From a virus: a stretch of 61,942 nucleotides of DNA. This document shows, one piece after another, positions 1-11,500 of the stretch. The translations under genes and the position numbers were made by a program. The stretch's first letter is position 1. Each line of letters starts with the position of its first letter. Below the pieces are notes generated by a model that had not been told where the DNA came from, made no database searches, and worked only from the letters and a program-made list of their open reading frames with translations. The stretch covers positions 1-61,942 of IMG/VR virus record IMGVR_UViG_3300044533_000356. One strand, written 5' to 3'.

Positions 1-990
<990 letters not shown>

Positions 991-994
<4 letters not shown>

Positions 995-1488
995 ACACCC
1001 CTGAATTTGATCGCCTTAACAAGCACGTTCCGCTCTTTCAGCAGTTTCTCCAAGGCGACGCTGACGCGGTGCATTTTGTTGTGCGCGTGTTTCGTGCGTT
1101 GCACATCTGGGACGATCTAATCGACAAAGACAAAACAATTGCGGACGATGAAATTCATGCGGTGTTTTGGGACTTGTTGATCGGGCTACCTGCTGACAAG
1201 TTTTACCAAGCGCATCTAGGCCTGCTCAGCAGCACCCTAATCAACTCCGTAGTGAACTGGCATATTGCCAACAAACTGGAACGCGAAGGCGACGAAAAAG
1301 ATCGTTCAATTGCATTCATTTTGCGCGGCGCATACATCGACGTGCTGTCAGCATCTGCTTTGATTGTTGGTGGTTTGGATTGGGCGCGTGAAATTGGTCC
1401 GGCCATTCGTCGTTGGGCGCATGAAGAGACGTTCGACCAATACCTGACAAACTTTGCAAAAGAATGCGAGGCTCGAAATGCTGATTAA
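991..1488 (+). CDS. conserved phage protein of unknown function, 165 aa
   Basis: A predominantly helical, acidic protein with many Trp, Asp and Leu residues, for example HIWDDLIDKDK near the N-terminus. It has no signal peptide or convincing membrane segment. Its ATG overlaps the previous stop by 4 nt and its 3' end overlaps the next gene by 11 nt, so it is translationally coupled within the ejection-protein cluster. It may be a chaperone or minor structural partner of those proteins, but there is no direct evidence for this. Confidence 0.8.
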
Positions 1489-3931
1489 GTCCAAACACGA
1501 AGGCTATCAAGCCGGTATTCGCCTGTACCCATGCGACGACGGGGGCGGTGGTGGGCAACCTGCACAAACAACCCAAACCTCGGATTTGCCAGACTGGGCT
1601 AAAGGGTACGCCAAAGATGTACTTGGCAGAGGGCAGGCCCTTACCAGCGCACCATACCAAGCATACCAAGGCGAACGTCAGGCGCAGTTTACGCCGCTGC
1701 AGCAACAAGCATTTCAAGGCGCTGCAAACTTGCAGCCGTCTGCTGCCACAGGGCAGGGCATCAACATTGCCAACCAAGCCGCACAGCGGGCACTGAACAC
1801 AGGCTACAACCCCGGTCAGTTTCAAAACCAATATTACGGCTTTGATCCCTACCAGTCAGGTGAGTTCCAAAACCAATTCCAAGCTCCGGGTCAATACCAG
1901 TCGGGGCAGTTTGGTGCGCAACAAGTCCAAGCACCAAATCTGCAAAACTACCAGATGCAGGGTCCTGCGGACGTAACTTCGCAGACGTACAACGCACCCT
2001 CCATGGGCGCAGCGCAGACAAACTACAACCCCAACCTGCAGAACTACCAGATGCAGGGTCCTGCCGACGTACGTTCGCAGGGGTACAACGCCGCTTCTAT
2101 GCAAGCTGCGCAGTCTGGCTACAACCCCGAATTGCAGACATTTCAGATGGGCCCCGCCGAGCGCGTAGCCGGGCAAGGCTATGACGCTGCCACAATGCAA
2201 GCCGCGCAGACACGCTTTGCACCTGAGCTTGAGCGGTTTCAAATGGGGCCCGCAGAGCGGGTTGATACACAGTCTTTTGCGCAGCCCGGCTCGGCCGATG
2301 CGTACATGTCGCCGTACATGCAAAGTGTGGTGGGTATCCAGCAACGTGAAGCGCAACGCGCCGCAGACATTGCGGGGACGAAGCGCGGCGCAGAGGCTGT
2401 AAAGTCAGGCGCGTTTGGCGGCAGCCGCCAAGCCATTATGGAGGCCGAAGCGGCCCGTAATCTGGCTCAGCAAAAGGGGGACATCCAAGCCACGGGGCTG
2501 CAAGCGGCATTTCAGCAAGCTCAAGGGCAGTTCAACACAGAGCAGCAAGCACGCCTTGCGGCGCAGCAGGCCAACCAACAAGCGGGCCTCACCGTTGGGC
2601 AGCAAAATCTTGCCGCACAACAAGCAACACAGCAGTTGGGTACACAGACAGGACTGCAAGCTGCTTTGGCCAACCTCAGTTCAGAACAACAAACCAACGT
2701 ACAAAACCAAGCGGCGCAGAACCAAGCACGCGGTATGAACGCGCAGCAAGCAATGCAGGCTGCGCTGGCCAACCAGCAGGCCGGTCTTACAGTGGGGCAG
2801 CAAAACCTTGCCTCGCAGCAAGCAACACAGCAACTTGGTGCAGGTCAAATCGGGCTGCAGACATCGCTGGCCAACCTCTCCTCCGCGCAACAGGCGGCGG
2901 TTCAAAACCAAGCTGCGCAGAACCAAGCAATGGGTATGAATGCTCAACAAGCAATGCAAGCAGCGTTGGCAAACCAACAAGCAGGGCTTACTACGGGCCA
3001 GCAAAACTTGGCTGCAAATCTGAGCACGCAGCAGTTGGGCACGCAGACAGGCCTGCAAACCGCTTTGGCTAACTTAAGTTCGGAACAGCAAGCCAACGTC
3101 CAAAACCAAGCGGCGCAGTTGCAGACACAGGGCATGAATGCTCAGCAGGCGATGCAAGCAGCGTTGGCTAACCAGCAAGCCGGGCTTACTACGGGCCAGC
3201 AAAATCTGGCTGCCAACCTCAGCACGCAGCAGCTTGGCGCTGGGCAGAACCTGCAGGCGCAACTCGCTAACCAGCAGCAGGGCATGGAAGCGCAGCGTTT
3301 GGGCGAGCAGTCTCGGCAGTTTGGTGCAGGTCAAGGCCTGACTGCTGCGCAGTTGCAAGCCCAGTTTGGCCTGTCGGCGCAACAAGCAGAAGAAGCCTCA
3401 CGCCAGTTTTCATCCAGCCAAGCAGCGCAGCAAGCCGCGCAAGGTGCACAGTACGGTCAAGCTGCGCAGCAGTTGGCCGAGCAATCACGCCAGTACGGCG
3501 CAGGGCTTGGGCTGCAGGGCATTCAAGCGGCCATGACCGGTGCGGGTCAGCTTGGCTCTTTGGGCAGCCAGCAGTTCAGTCAAGGCATGGATGCAAACCT
3601 GCGCCAGCAACAGTTTGGTACGCAGCAACAGCAGCAAGTGCAATCTATTCTGGGCAATCAGTACCAAGACTTTTTGAACCAGCAACGCGCTCCGTACCAA
3701 CAGTTGGAGTACATGTCTAACTTGCTGCGCGGCACGCCTTCGGGATCGACACAGCAGTTGTACACAGCAGGTCCAAGCGCAGCGTCTCAACTTCTTGGCG
3801 CAGGCACTGCGCTTGGCGGCGCATACCTGATGGGCGGTAGGAAAGAGGGCGGCGTTATCCGCAGCTACGCCAGAGGTGGTAGAGTCAAAAAAGCTGCTGG
3901 TTTGAACGAGCTGGCTTTGTCAAGAATCTGA
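1478..3931 (+). CDS. Gln/Ala-rich repeat protein, candidate internal virion (ejection) protein, 817 aa
   Basis: The start chosen is the ATG at 1478, inside the 3' end of the previous gene; the frame opens slightly further upstream. Residues about 150-265 carry 32-residue repeats containing NLQNYQMQGPADV or a relative. Residues about 350-605 carry three or more copies of a 66-67-residue repeat with the core GMNAQQAMQAALANQQAGL. The protein is extremely rich in Gln, Ala and Asn and should form long helices. The C-terminus is Gly/Arg-rich (EGGVIRSYARGGRVKK). Position and composition fit an elongated internal or ejected virion protein; a tape-measure-like role is an alternative. No enzyme motif is visible. 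Confidence 0.8.
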   Translation: MLIKSKHEGYQAGIRLYPCDDGGGGGQPAQTTQTSDLPDWAKGYAKDVLGRGQALTSAPYQAYQGERQAQFTPLQQQAFQGAANLQPSAATGQGINIANQAAQRALNTGYNPGQFQNQYYGFDPYQSGEFQNQFQAPGQYQSGQFGAQQVQAPNLQNYQMQGPADVTSQTYNAPSMGAAQTNYNPNLQNYQMQGPADVRSQGYNAASMQAAQSGYNPELQTFQMGPAERVAGQGYDAATMQAAQTRFAPELERFQMGPAERVDTQSFAQPGSADAYMSPYMQSVVGIQQREAQRAADIAGTKRGAEAVKSGAFGGSRQAIMEAEAARNLAQQKGDIQATGLQAAFQQAQGQFNTEQQARLAAQQANQQAGLTVGQQNLAAQQATQQLGTQTGLQAALANLSSEQQTNVQNQAAQNQARGMNAQQAMQAALANQQAGLTVGQQNLASQQATQQLGAGQIGLQTSLANLSSAQQAAVQNQAAQNQAMGMNAQQAMQAALANQQAGLTTGQQNLAANLSTQQLGTQTGLQTALANLSSEQQANVQNQAAQLQTQGMNAQQAMQAALANQQAGLTTGQQNLAANLSTQQLGAGQNLQAQLANQQQGMEAQRLGEQSRQFGAGQGLTAAQLQAQFGLSAQQAEEASRQFSSSQAAQQAAQGAQYGQAAQQLAEQSRQYGAGLGLQGIQAAMTGAGQLGSLGSQQFSQGMDANLRQQQFGTQQQQQVQSILGNQYQDFLNQQRAPYQQLEYMSNLLRGTPSGSTQQLYTAGPSAASQLLGAGTALGGAYLMGGRKEGGVIRSYARGGRVKKAAGLNELALSRI

Positions 3932-3939
3932 GGTAGACC

Positions 3940-5517
3940 ATGATCGATGTCAATAAAATTACCTCCATGCTGGCAAAGCTGGGGGACCCGCAACTGCAGC
4001 AGTACGCGCAGATGCACAAGAACGACCCGTACATCATGTCGCTGGCCATGTCGGAGTCCAACCGCCGCAAAGAAGTGCGTTCTGCTGGCCAAGGCGCTCA
4101 GGGTATGCAGGAGCAACCCAAGGTTGTTGATAGCGAAATTGCCCAGATGGCTCCCCAGCAGTTGCCAGAAGACATGGGCATTGGCCAGCTCCCCGCAGGC
4201 AACATGGACTTTGCAAGCGGCGGCATCATTGCGTTTGCTGACGGCGGCGATGTTGAGCGGTATCAGTCCGGAGGCATGAGCTTTATTGACCGGTTAACTT
4301 ACGGGAACATTACCCCTGCCGAACGTGCACGCCGAGAAAAACTGCAGGCCGAAGCGAACGCAGGCCGCTTGCCCACCCCGTACGAACAAGAACGTGCGGC
4401 CAATATGGCAAAGGTATCAGCCGGTAGTACCTACACGCCAGAAGCCTACGGCGTGACTGCGCCTGCTCCTCTTTACCAAAACCCTCGCCGAATGGACCCA
4501 CCTCCTGCCGTACCTGCGGCAGACAACAAAGCCGCGCCCACTGTCGATCCTACCCGCCGTGCTGGTCCCGGTGCGGGTCCTGCTACCGAGCCTGTTGCTG
4601 GCCCTTCTGCTAAGCCAGATACAGGTGGCCTCGACACGTTGATGGCGGAATACGAACGCAAGCAGGACCTTGCAAAAGGTGCATCCAAAAACGCTGACGT
4701 TCAATACGCCAGCAGCCTTAGAGGCGAAGCTACAAAATTGGTGGCGGATGAGGAAAAACGGATCAAGGACCAGATTGATCCGTACAAAGACCGCGAGATC
4801 CGTTTGCTTAAACAAGAAAAAGGGCTTGAGGGTATGGGCGACAAGTACCTCGGCTTGGCCCTGCTGCAAGCAGGCGCTGCAATGATGACAACGCCGGGGG
4901 GTGTTGGGGTGGCGTTGGGTAAAGGCGTGCAGGTCGGAAGCGAACGCTACATTGCGGGTATTGACAAGATCAACGCAGCCAAGGATAAGTTCGCCGAAGC
5001 CCGTGACCGTCTGGACGACCTGCGCTTGAACCGCAGCGATATGAACGCCCGTGACATAAGAGCCGCTAAAACAGAAGCGCGTACGCTCGAACGGCAGGCC
5101 GAAGCACTGTTCTACACAGGTGCCAAAGAAGACCTAAAAATGACAGACAAGAACCTCACAGCCCTGTTGGGCGTTGCTGCGGATGACCTTAAGACAACTC
5201 GCCAGATTGATGCCGAACGCGCAAACGTACTGACCCGCGAAGGCGGGGCAAATGCCCGTGCTGGGCGCAACCAACAGTTAGAAGTACTGCAAGCCGTTAG
5301 CAAGGACCCCACACTGGCCGCAGCGTACAAGGCGATGCACGGCAAAGGCGAAGATGTCATGGGCCAGTACAACGATTTCTTAAAAGCAAATCCTGCTCTG
5401 GCAATGGACCCTAAAGCCGCGTTTACGCAATTCTTGATGACAAAATCCGCGTTTGCGCAACTAGGCGCTCCCACCGTAACGGATAAAGCTGCTGGACCTG
5501 TTCGCAAACAGCCTTAA
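3940..5517 (+). CDS. candidate internal virion protein, 525 aa
   Basis: A GAGGTAG ribosome-binding site precedes the ATG. The N-terminus (MIDVNKITSMLAKLGDPQLQQ) is helical and is followed by Gln-rich and Gly-rich segments (FASGGIIAFADGG). A Pro/Ala linker spans about residues 185-235, and a long charged helical region covers about 240-500. A short hydrophobic patch (LGLALLQAGAAMM) lies near residue 310. It sits between the repeat protein and the 2253-residue protein, so it probably belongs to the same ejection apparatus. I cannot name a family. Confidence 0.75.
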   Translation: MIDVNKITSMLAKLGDPQLQQYAQMHKNDPYIMSLAMSESNRRKEVRSAGQGAQGMQEQPKVVDSEIAQMAPQQLPEDMGIGQLPAGNMDFASGGIIAFADGGDVERYQSGGMSFIDRLTYGNITPAERARREKLQAEANAGRLPTPYEQERAANMAKVSAGSTYTPEAYGVTAPAPLYQNPRRMDPPPAVPAADNKAAPTVDPTRRAGPGAGPATEPVAGPSAKPDTGGLDTLMAEYERKQDLAKGASKNADVQYASSLRGEATKLVADEEKRIKDQIDPYKDREIRLLKQEKGLEGMGDKYLGLALLQAGAAMMTTPGGVGVALGKGVQVGSERYIAGIDKINAAKDKFAEARDRLDDLRLNRSDMNARDIRAAKTEARTLERQAEALFYTGAKEDLKMTDKNLTALLGVAADDLKTTRQIDAERANVLTREGGANARAGRNQQLEVLQAVSKDPTLAAAYKAMHGKGEDVMGQYNDFLKANPALAMDPKAAFTQFLMTKSAFAQLGAPTVTDKAAGPVRKQP

Positions 5518-5528
5518 AATGCGGGGAC

Positions 5529-5547
5529 GTGCCCACCTTACGGGCAC
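5529..5547 (+). other. small hairpin ahead of the giant gene
   Basis: GTGCCC (5529-5534) and GGGCAC (5542-5547) flank a 7-nt loop in the 53-nt gap before the 2253-residue gene. There is no T-tract, so it is not an intrinsic terminator. It may tune translation of the downstream gene. Confidence 0.35.
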
Positions 5548-5570
5548 ACACACAATTCGGAACACTTGCC

Positions 5571-8500
5571 ATGGCCAAATATCTGACCCTCCCTGACGGT
5601 TCTTCGTTTGAAATGAAGGAGGGGCAGAGTCCCACCGAAGCCATGCAAGTGGCGATCCAGATGTACCCCGATGCTTTCGGCTTTGGGGCAAAAGAACCGT
5701 CTCAAGACACCAAGGGTTTCAAAGCTGCCGCAGCCGCAGGCTTTGAGCGTCTCAAAGGCGAGACTGCCCTGACTGCCGGTAAGTTGGGCCTGATGGACGT
5801 GGCGGAAGCCGAGAAGTACCAGAAGGAAAAAGAAGCCGCTGCTCAAAAGCGCTTCACCCCCACCGAAGAAGGCTGGACCGAAGCCCCGTTCCAGAAGTTC
5901 AAAGAGACGCTTGGCGGCTCCGTGCCGTACATGCTGGCTCCCGTAGCCGCTGGCGCTACTGCGCTGGCGCTCCCCGCCGCTGCCCCTGCTGTTGCTATCG
6001 GCGCAGGTTTGGCAGGCTTGGCTTCCGCTGGGCAGTTTACGGGCACCAACTTGGCCCGTCAGATGGAGACAGGCAAGACGCTTGAGCAGACCGACCTCGG
6101 TAAAGCCGTAGGCGCTGCCATTCCCCAAGCTGCAATAGATACCGCCGCCATGGCCTTGCTGCCCGGTGTTGGTAAGCTGTTTGGTTCCGTGGGGTCAAAG
6201 CTGACAACTGAGCAAGCCAAAGCAATTGCCAGCCAGACGCTGGGTAAAGCTGCTATGGACTACACCGCCAAAACGGGTATGGCCATGGGCCGCGAAGGTT
6301 TGACCGAAGTTGCGCAGCAGTCGCTTGAGCGTTTGCAAGCAGGGCTGGAGATTGCGGACCCAGAAGCCCGCAAAGAGTACATTGACAGCTTCATTGGCGG
6401 TGCCGCCCTTGCTGGCGCTGGCGCACCTATTGGCCGCGCATTTGAGCGCAGCGGTGCCAAGAAACAAGCCGCACAAGCAGAGCAGGACGAGCAGGCCAAG
6501 GCAGCGGCCGCAGCCGAAGAGGCTAAAAACTCTCCTGATGCCCTGCGCCAACTGGACACCGAGTTCCGCACAGCGGATCAACAACTCAAAGCATTGAACG
6601 CGCAGCTCACGGAGAGCAAGCCCAAGAAGGGGGCGACCGATGAGGAAAAGCAAGCCTATGACGCGCTCAAAGCGCAGCGCGATGAGCTGCTGACCACTTA
6701 CAAACCCCTGCGCCAAGAGTTCATGCAGCGCAAGAGCGCCATCGACGATATGCAAACGGCCGAACAGTCGGCAATTGAGGTTGCTGCAGCGCAAGGTCAG
6801 GCTGCGGCAAAGCTGCCACTGCCTTCGGACATCCCAGACGCACAGCCGTTCCAGTTGTCAGACACCTCTCGTTTGATGAACGACTACGACACCATGCGCG
6901 GTCAAGTGGCAACGCTGGAGCAGCAACTGGCCGCAGGCCCTGATCTGGATACCCAGACACAACTGACGCAGCAGCGCGGGCAGCTCATGGCGCGTATGGA
7001 GGAGATGGCTCCGGTCATTGAGGAGCGTGGCGGGGTCACCGACACCGAGCCGGAGTTTGCCAAGAAGATGGCTGCAGCCGAGAAAGAGCGCCTGCGCCTG
7101 CTTGAGATTGGTGACTTTGATGCTGCAGCGCAGCAAGCAGAAAAGGTGCGTGATTTGCAAACACGCGCCCCCTTCCTGCAAGAGCTGAACGACTTCCGCA
7201 CAAAAGCAGGGCAGAACCGTGAGTTGTTTGCAGAAGCTCCGGCCCCAGCAGAAACAAAGACAGACGCCCAACTCAAACAGCAAACGCTGCAAGAAGAGCA
7301 GCAACGTGCGTTGTACGGCCCAGAGTCGAAGAAGGCATCGGCAGAGCAAGCTTTTGGGGAAGCTGAAACGGGGCCTCGCGGTCAACTGGAGCTGGCCACG
7401 CCCATGCCTGAGCCTACCGCACAGACAGGCATCAAGCCAAAGCAGTTGGCGTTGGTGGAGGAGACAAACGAAAAAGTAGCCGCAGCGCAAATTGCTTTGA
7501 CCGACGCGGCCAAGACCAAAGACACGCAAGCTATTTACGCTGCCGCTGACGCGCTCAACCAAGCACAGGGCGAGGGCTCTCGTGCACAAGACGAAGTGGG
7601 CCGGGGGCTGTTTCGTCCCGTGGTGCTGGACTTGTTCAGCCCGTCCAACATCATGAACACCGCCATTCAGAACGGCGACACCAAACTCATCAACGACATC
7701 GCTACCCATGCCGATACTACGGCGCTGCGGGCAGCCCTCAACCAGAACCTCAGTGAGCGCGAGAAGCTGGTCAACGTGTTGGAGAACCGCGCTGGTGTTG
7801 GTGGTGATGAAAAAGCCATCGACCCCCGTACCGGCAAGCCCGGCGAGAGGCTCAAGAGCGTCAAACGCGAACGCGCTGACTTGTTCTCCAAACTGTACGA
7901 CAACGAAGAACGCGCTAAATTTACAAACGGAACCAACTTAGAAGTCATCAAAAAGCCACGCACTGAGCTTGTGCAAGAGTTTCAGAGGGACAAAAAAGGT
8001 GAAGTTGTTTTGGGCGAAGACGGTAAGCCGGTTGTTGTCAAGCAATACGAAAAACCTGTCCTTGATAAAAATGGCCGACCCGTTGTAGACACCGTTCGCT
8101 TGCAAGACATTTATGACCAAGGCGGCCCCGCCGCTGTCGAGTACGAGCGCGTCATGCAAGACGTTGAGGACCTGTCCAAGAAGGTCACGACCAAGCAAGG
8201 CAACGCCAAGAAGTCTCTGTACGAGCAGCTCATTGATTTGGCTGCGCAGCACTCTGCGTTGGTGGCGCAACTGGAGTCTGGTGTTGCTACGCCTAACCTG
8301 CGCGAGAAGACTGCCGCACTGCAAGCCAAGGTTGGTAAGGGCGAAGCCCCCGCTGCGCGTCAGATGGATGCCAAGGAAAAGTTTGACCTCCAGCGCCGCA
8401 TCGACACGCTGGTTAACAAGTACCGCCTGACCGAAGGCCAGATTGCTCCCATCCGCGAGCAAATCACCAAGTTGTACAACAGCTTGTACAAAACCACGCC

Positions 8501-11500
8501 GCTTGAGAAGACCAGCACCATTGCTGAACGCCGCGCCCGTGAGTCTGATGAAGCTGCTAAAGGGCCGAAAGCTAAGTCCCGTACCGCCGCTACTGCTACA
8601 CGTATTGCCAAGGGCGATGTGCGCAAAGAAGCGGAGACCTCGCAGAAGATGCGCGATCTGGCGCGTGATTTGGGCACAGCGGAGGCAGAGTACAAAAAGT
8701 TTGAGAAGGCCCAGACCGATCGTTACACCAAACTCAAAGAGAAGTACGGCAGGTTTGATCCTGCTGTGGCCGAGTTCCAGCGCGGCATGGCGGAACAGTT
8801 GACAGACAAAGCAATCGAGCTGGGTAAGACTACGCCGGAGTACAAGGCCACGCTGAAAGAACAGATCGAGTACGTTAAAGGCGCACTGGCCCAGAGCAAG
8901 CAGACAATTCCAAATAAGCGCACAGGGCCAGTTACGCGCACGCAGTCCGCAGCACCCAAGCGATTGGTCAGTTCCTCCCCCGAAAGCCGCGCACAGACGG
9001 ATATTGAAGACCGCGCAGTGCGCCTGCGTCGTGGTTCACTCAAGGATATGCAGGAGGGTATCGATTCTGAAAAGTACGGCACTGCCTACCGTTTGAAAGA
9101 GAGCGAGTCCGACGTCACTGTTGATGCTGCCGAAGCGCAGAAAGTCATCGACGGCTTAAACCTGCCCAAGAACGTCAAGTTTGTCTACGCTCCTACAGCA
9201 CGGCAAGTACCCGTAAAACTGCTGAACACGTTGGCCAAAGACAAAGTAGACGTAGGCGATGTTCGCGGAGCGGTGTTCCCAGATGGCACGGTGCTGGTGA
9301 TTGGCGAGAACCACGACAGCGTAGCAGCAGTCGAGGAAACGATTGCGCACGAGCTTATCGGCCATTATGGCGTGGATACGCTGATCGGTATGGAGCGCTT
9401 GAACGAGTTTGCCAAGAACACAGACGTGATTGGTCTGGCTGAAAAGCTGGGCGGCAAAGCGCTGGTTTCCGAAATAATGCACACGGTTCGCGCCAATGCC
9501 GACCTTGGCCGCAGTGAAGAAGTGCAAAAACTGCAAGCTCTGCGCGAGATTATTGCGCACACAGAAGAAGCGAAGATCACCGCATCGTTCCGCGACAAGG
9601 CAGCGCAGTGGCTCAAAGAGTTGGTGGGTATGGTGCGTGCAGGGCTGCGCGAAAAAGGTCTTATGAATTTGGCCCAGCTGTCCACATCGGACGTGTTTTA
9701 CATCCTCAAGAAATCCCGCAAAGCGTTTGAGAACAAGACGATCGGGGCGTACCGCGATGGTGCAGGTAAAACGGCTTTCCGCTTGCGCAAGCAAGAAAGC
9801 GAGTACGGTGTCGGCCGTCCTGCCGGGGTCATGGACACTCTGGTGGGTAACATGCTGGGCGTTGCCGGGCGTGTGCAGTTCATCGACCAGTACGCCGCTT
9901 TGGAAACCGCTACTAAGAAGGGTTTGAGCGCAGGCGTCATCAGCAGTCTTGAGGCTACCAACGCCAACTACCTGCTGCGCTTTGGCCAGCAACGCAGCCA
10001 GTTTGCAGGTCAGTTTCTGACCAACGGCCCGGTCAAGGCAGAGATTACGCGCAAGGACGGCGGTACTGAAACGCTGTACCGCAGCACCAAGGGCACATCC
10101 ATGGTGGACGTGGCCAAGAAGCTCAATGAAGCCAAGCTGGGCAACGACACTGAGCAAGAGGACATGTTTACTCTGTATCTGGCGGGTGAGCGTGCAAAGC
10201 AGGTTGGCTGGGACAAGCTGAACTACGAAAACCCAGCGGATGCCAAAGCCAAGTACACCAAGATGCTGGCGCGGTTAAGCACCAGCGAAAAAGCTGAGAC
10301 CGCATTTAAAGAAGCGGCTAAGTTGTATCAACAGTACAACGCAGGCTTGCTGGACTTCCTTGCGCAGACAGGCGCGTTGTCTGACAAGAAAGTAGCGGAG
10401 CTCAAAGCGATAAGCTACGTGCCGTTCTACCGCATCAATGGCAACGGCGAAGTGCAGTTGATGGTGGACAAAGAGCGCCCAGTGCGGATTGCCAACATCA
10501 AGGATCAGCCGCAGCTCAAGGAGTTGGTTGGCGGTAACACAGAGATCATGCCGATCTTTACCAGCGCTGCGCAAAACACGTTCATGATTACCGGCATGGG
10601 CTTGCGCAACCAAGCGGTGAAGGAGACCTCTTTCATGCTGCAAAAGCTCGGCATTGCCAGCCGCGTATCGTCGGGCAACGGGCCCACAGGGGCCAACGTG
10701 GTGCGCTTCTTCAAGAAGGGCGAGCCGTACTACGCGCTGATTGACACCGACGCTTACGGCGTACCCGCTGAGTTGATTGTGCGCGGCATGGAGGGTATCA
10801 AGACCACGCTGCCTGCCGTCATCAAACTTATGGGTATTCCTGCCAACATCTTGCGCTCGTTTGTTGTGCGTAACCCTGCCTACGCTGTGCGCCAGATCAT
10901 CCGCGACCCGCTCAACGCATGGATGACAACGGGTACTGACGCTGTGCCTGTGCTCTCGTCCATGAAAGAGCTGGCCAAAATGGTCGCTGGCCGAAGTGAT
11001 GCCGAGCGCAAACTCATGGAGACAGGTGCGATCAGCAGCAACGTCTACAGCGGCGACGATCAGGACATGGCCAAGTTCCTCAAAGACATGTCGGCAGGCA
11101 AGTCAGGTTGGGACAAAGCCACCGCGATGCTGGACACGTTTGCGCTGCAGGGCGATGCCGCCACACGAGCTGTTATCTACAAGGACTCGCTGGCCAAAGG
11201 CATGTCGGAGCAAGAAGCTCTGCTGCGAACACTGGAGTCGATGAACTTCAGCCGCCGTGGCGTGTCGCCAAGTATGCAGGCGCTGTCTACCCTGATCCCG
11301 TTCTTTAACGCACAGGTGCAGGGTCTGGACGTTATTTACCGCGCCATGAAAGGCGACATGCCTTACAGCCAGCAGCTCGACATCCGGGGCAAAATGGTGC
11401 GCCGTGGTTTGATGCTGGCCGCAGGCACGATTGCCTACGCTGCCATGATGGAGGACGACGAAGCCTACAAACGCGCCAAGCCTGAAGAGCGCCTTGCCAA

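Noticed and set aside
9156-10157. 333-codon minus-strand open frame
   Set aside because: It is antisense to the 2253-residue gene and shows shadow composition; no start signal.
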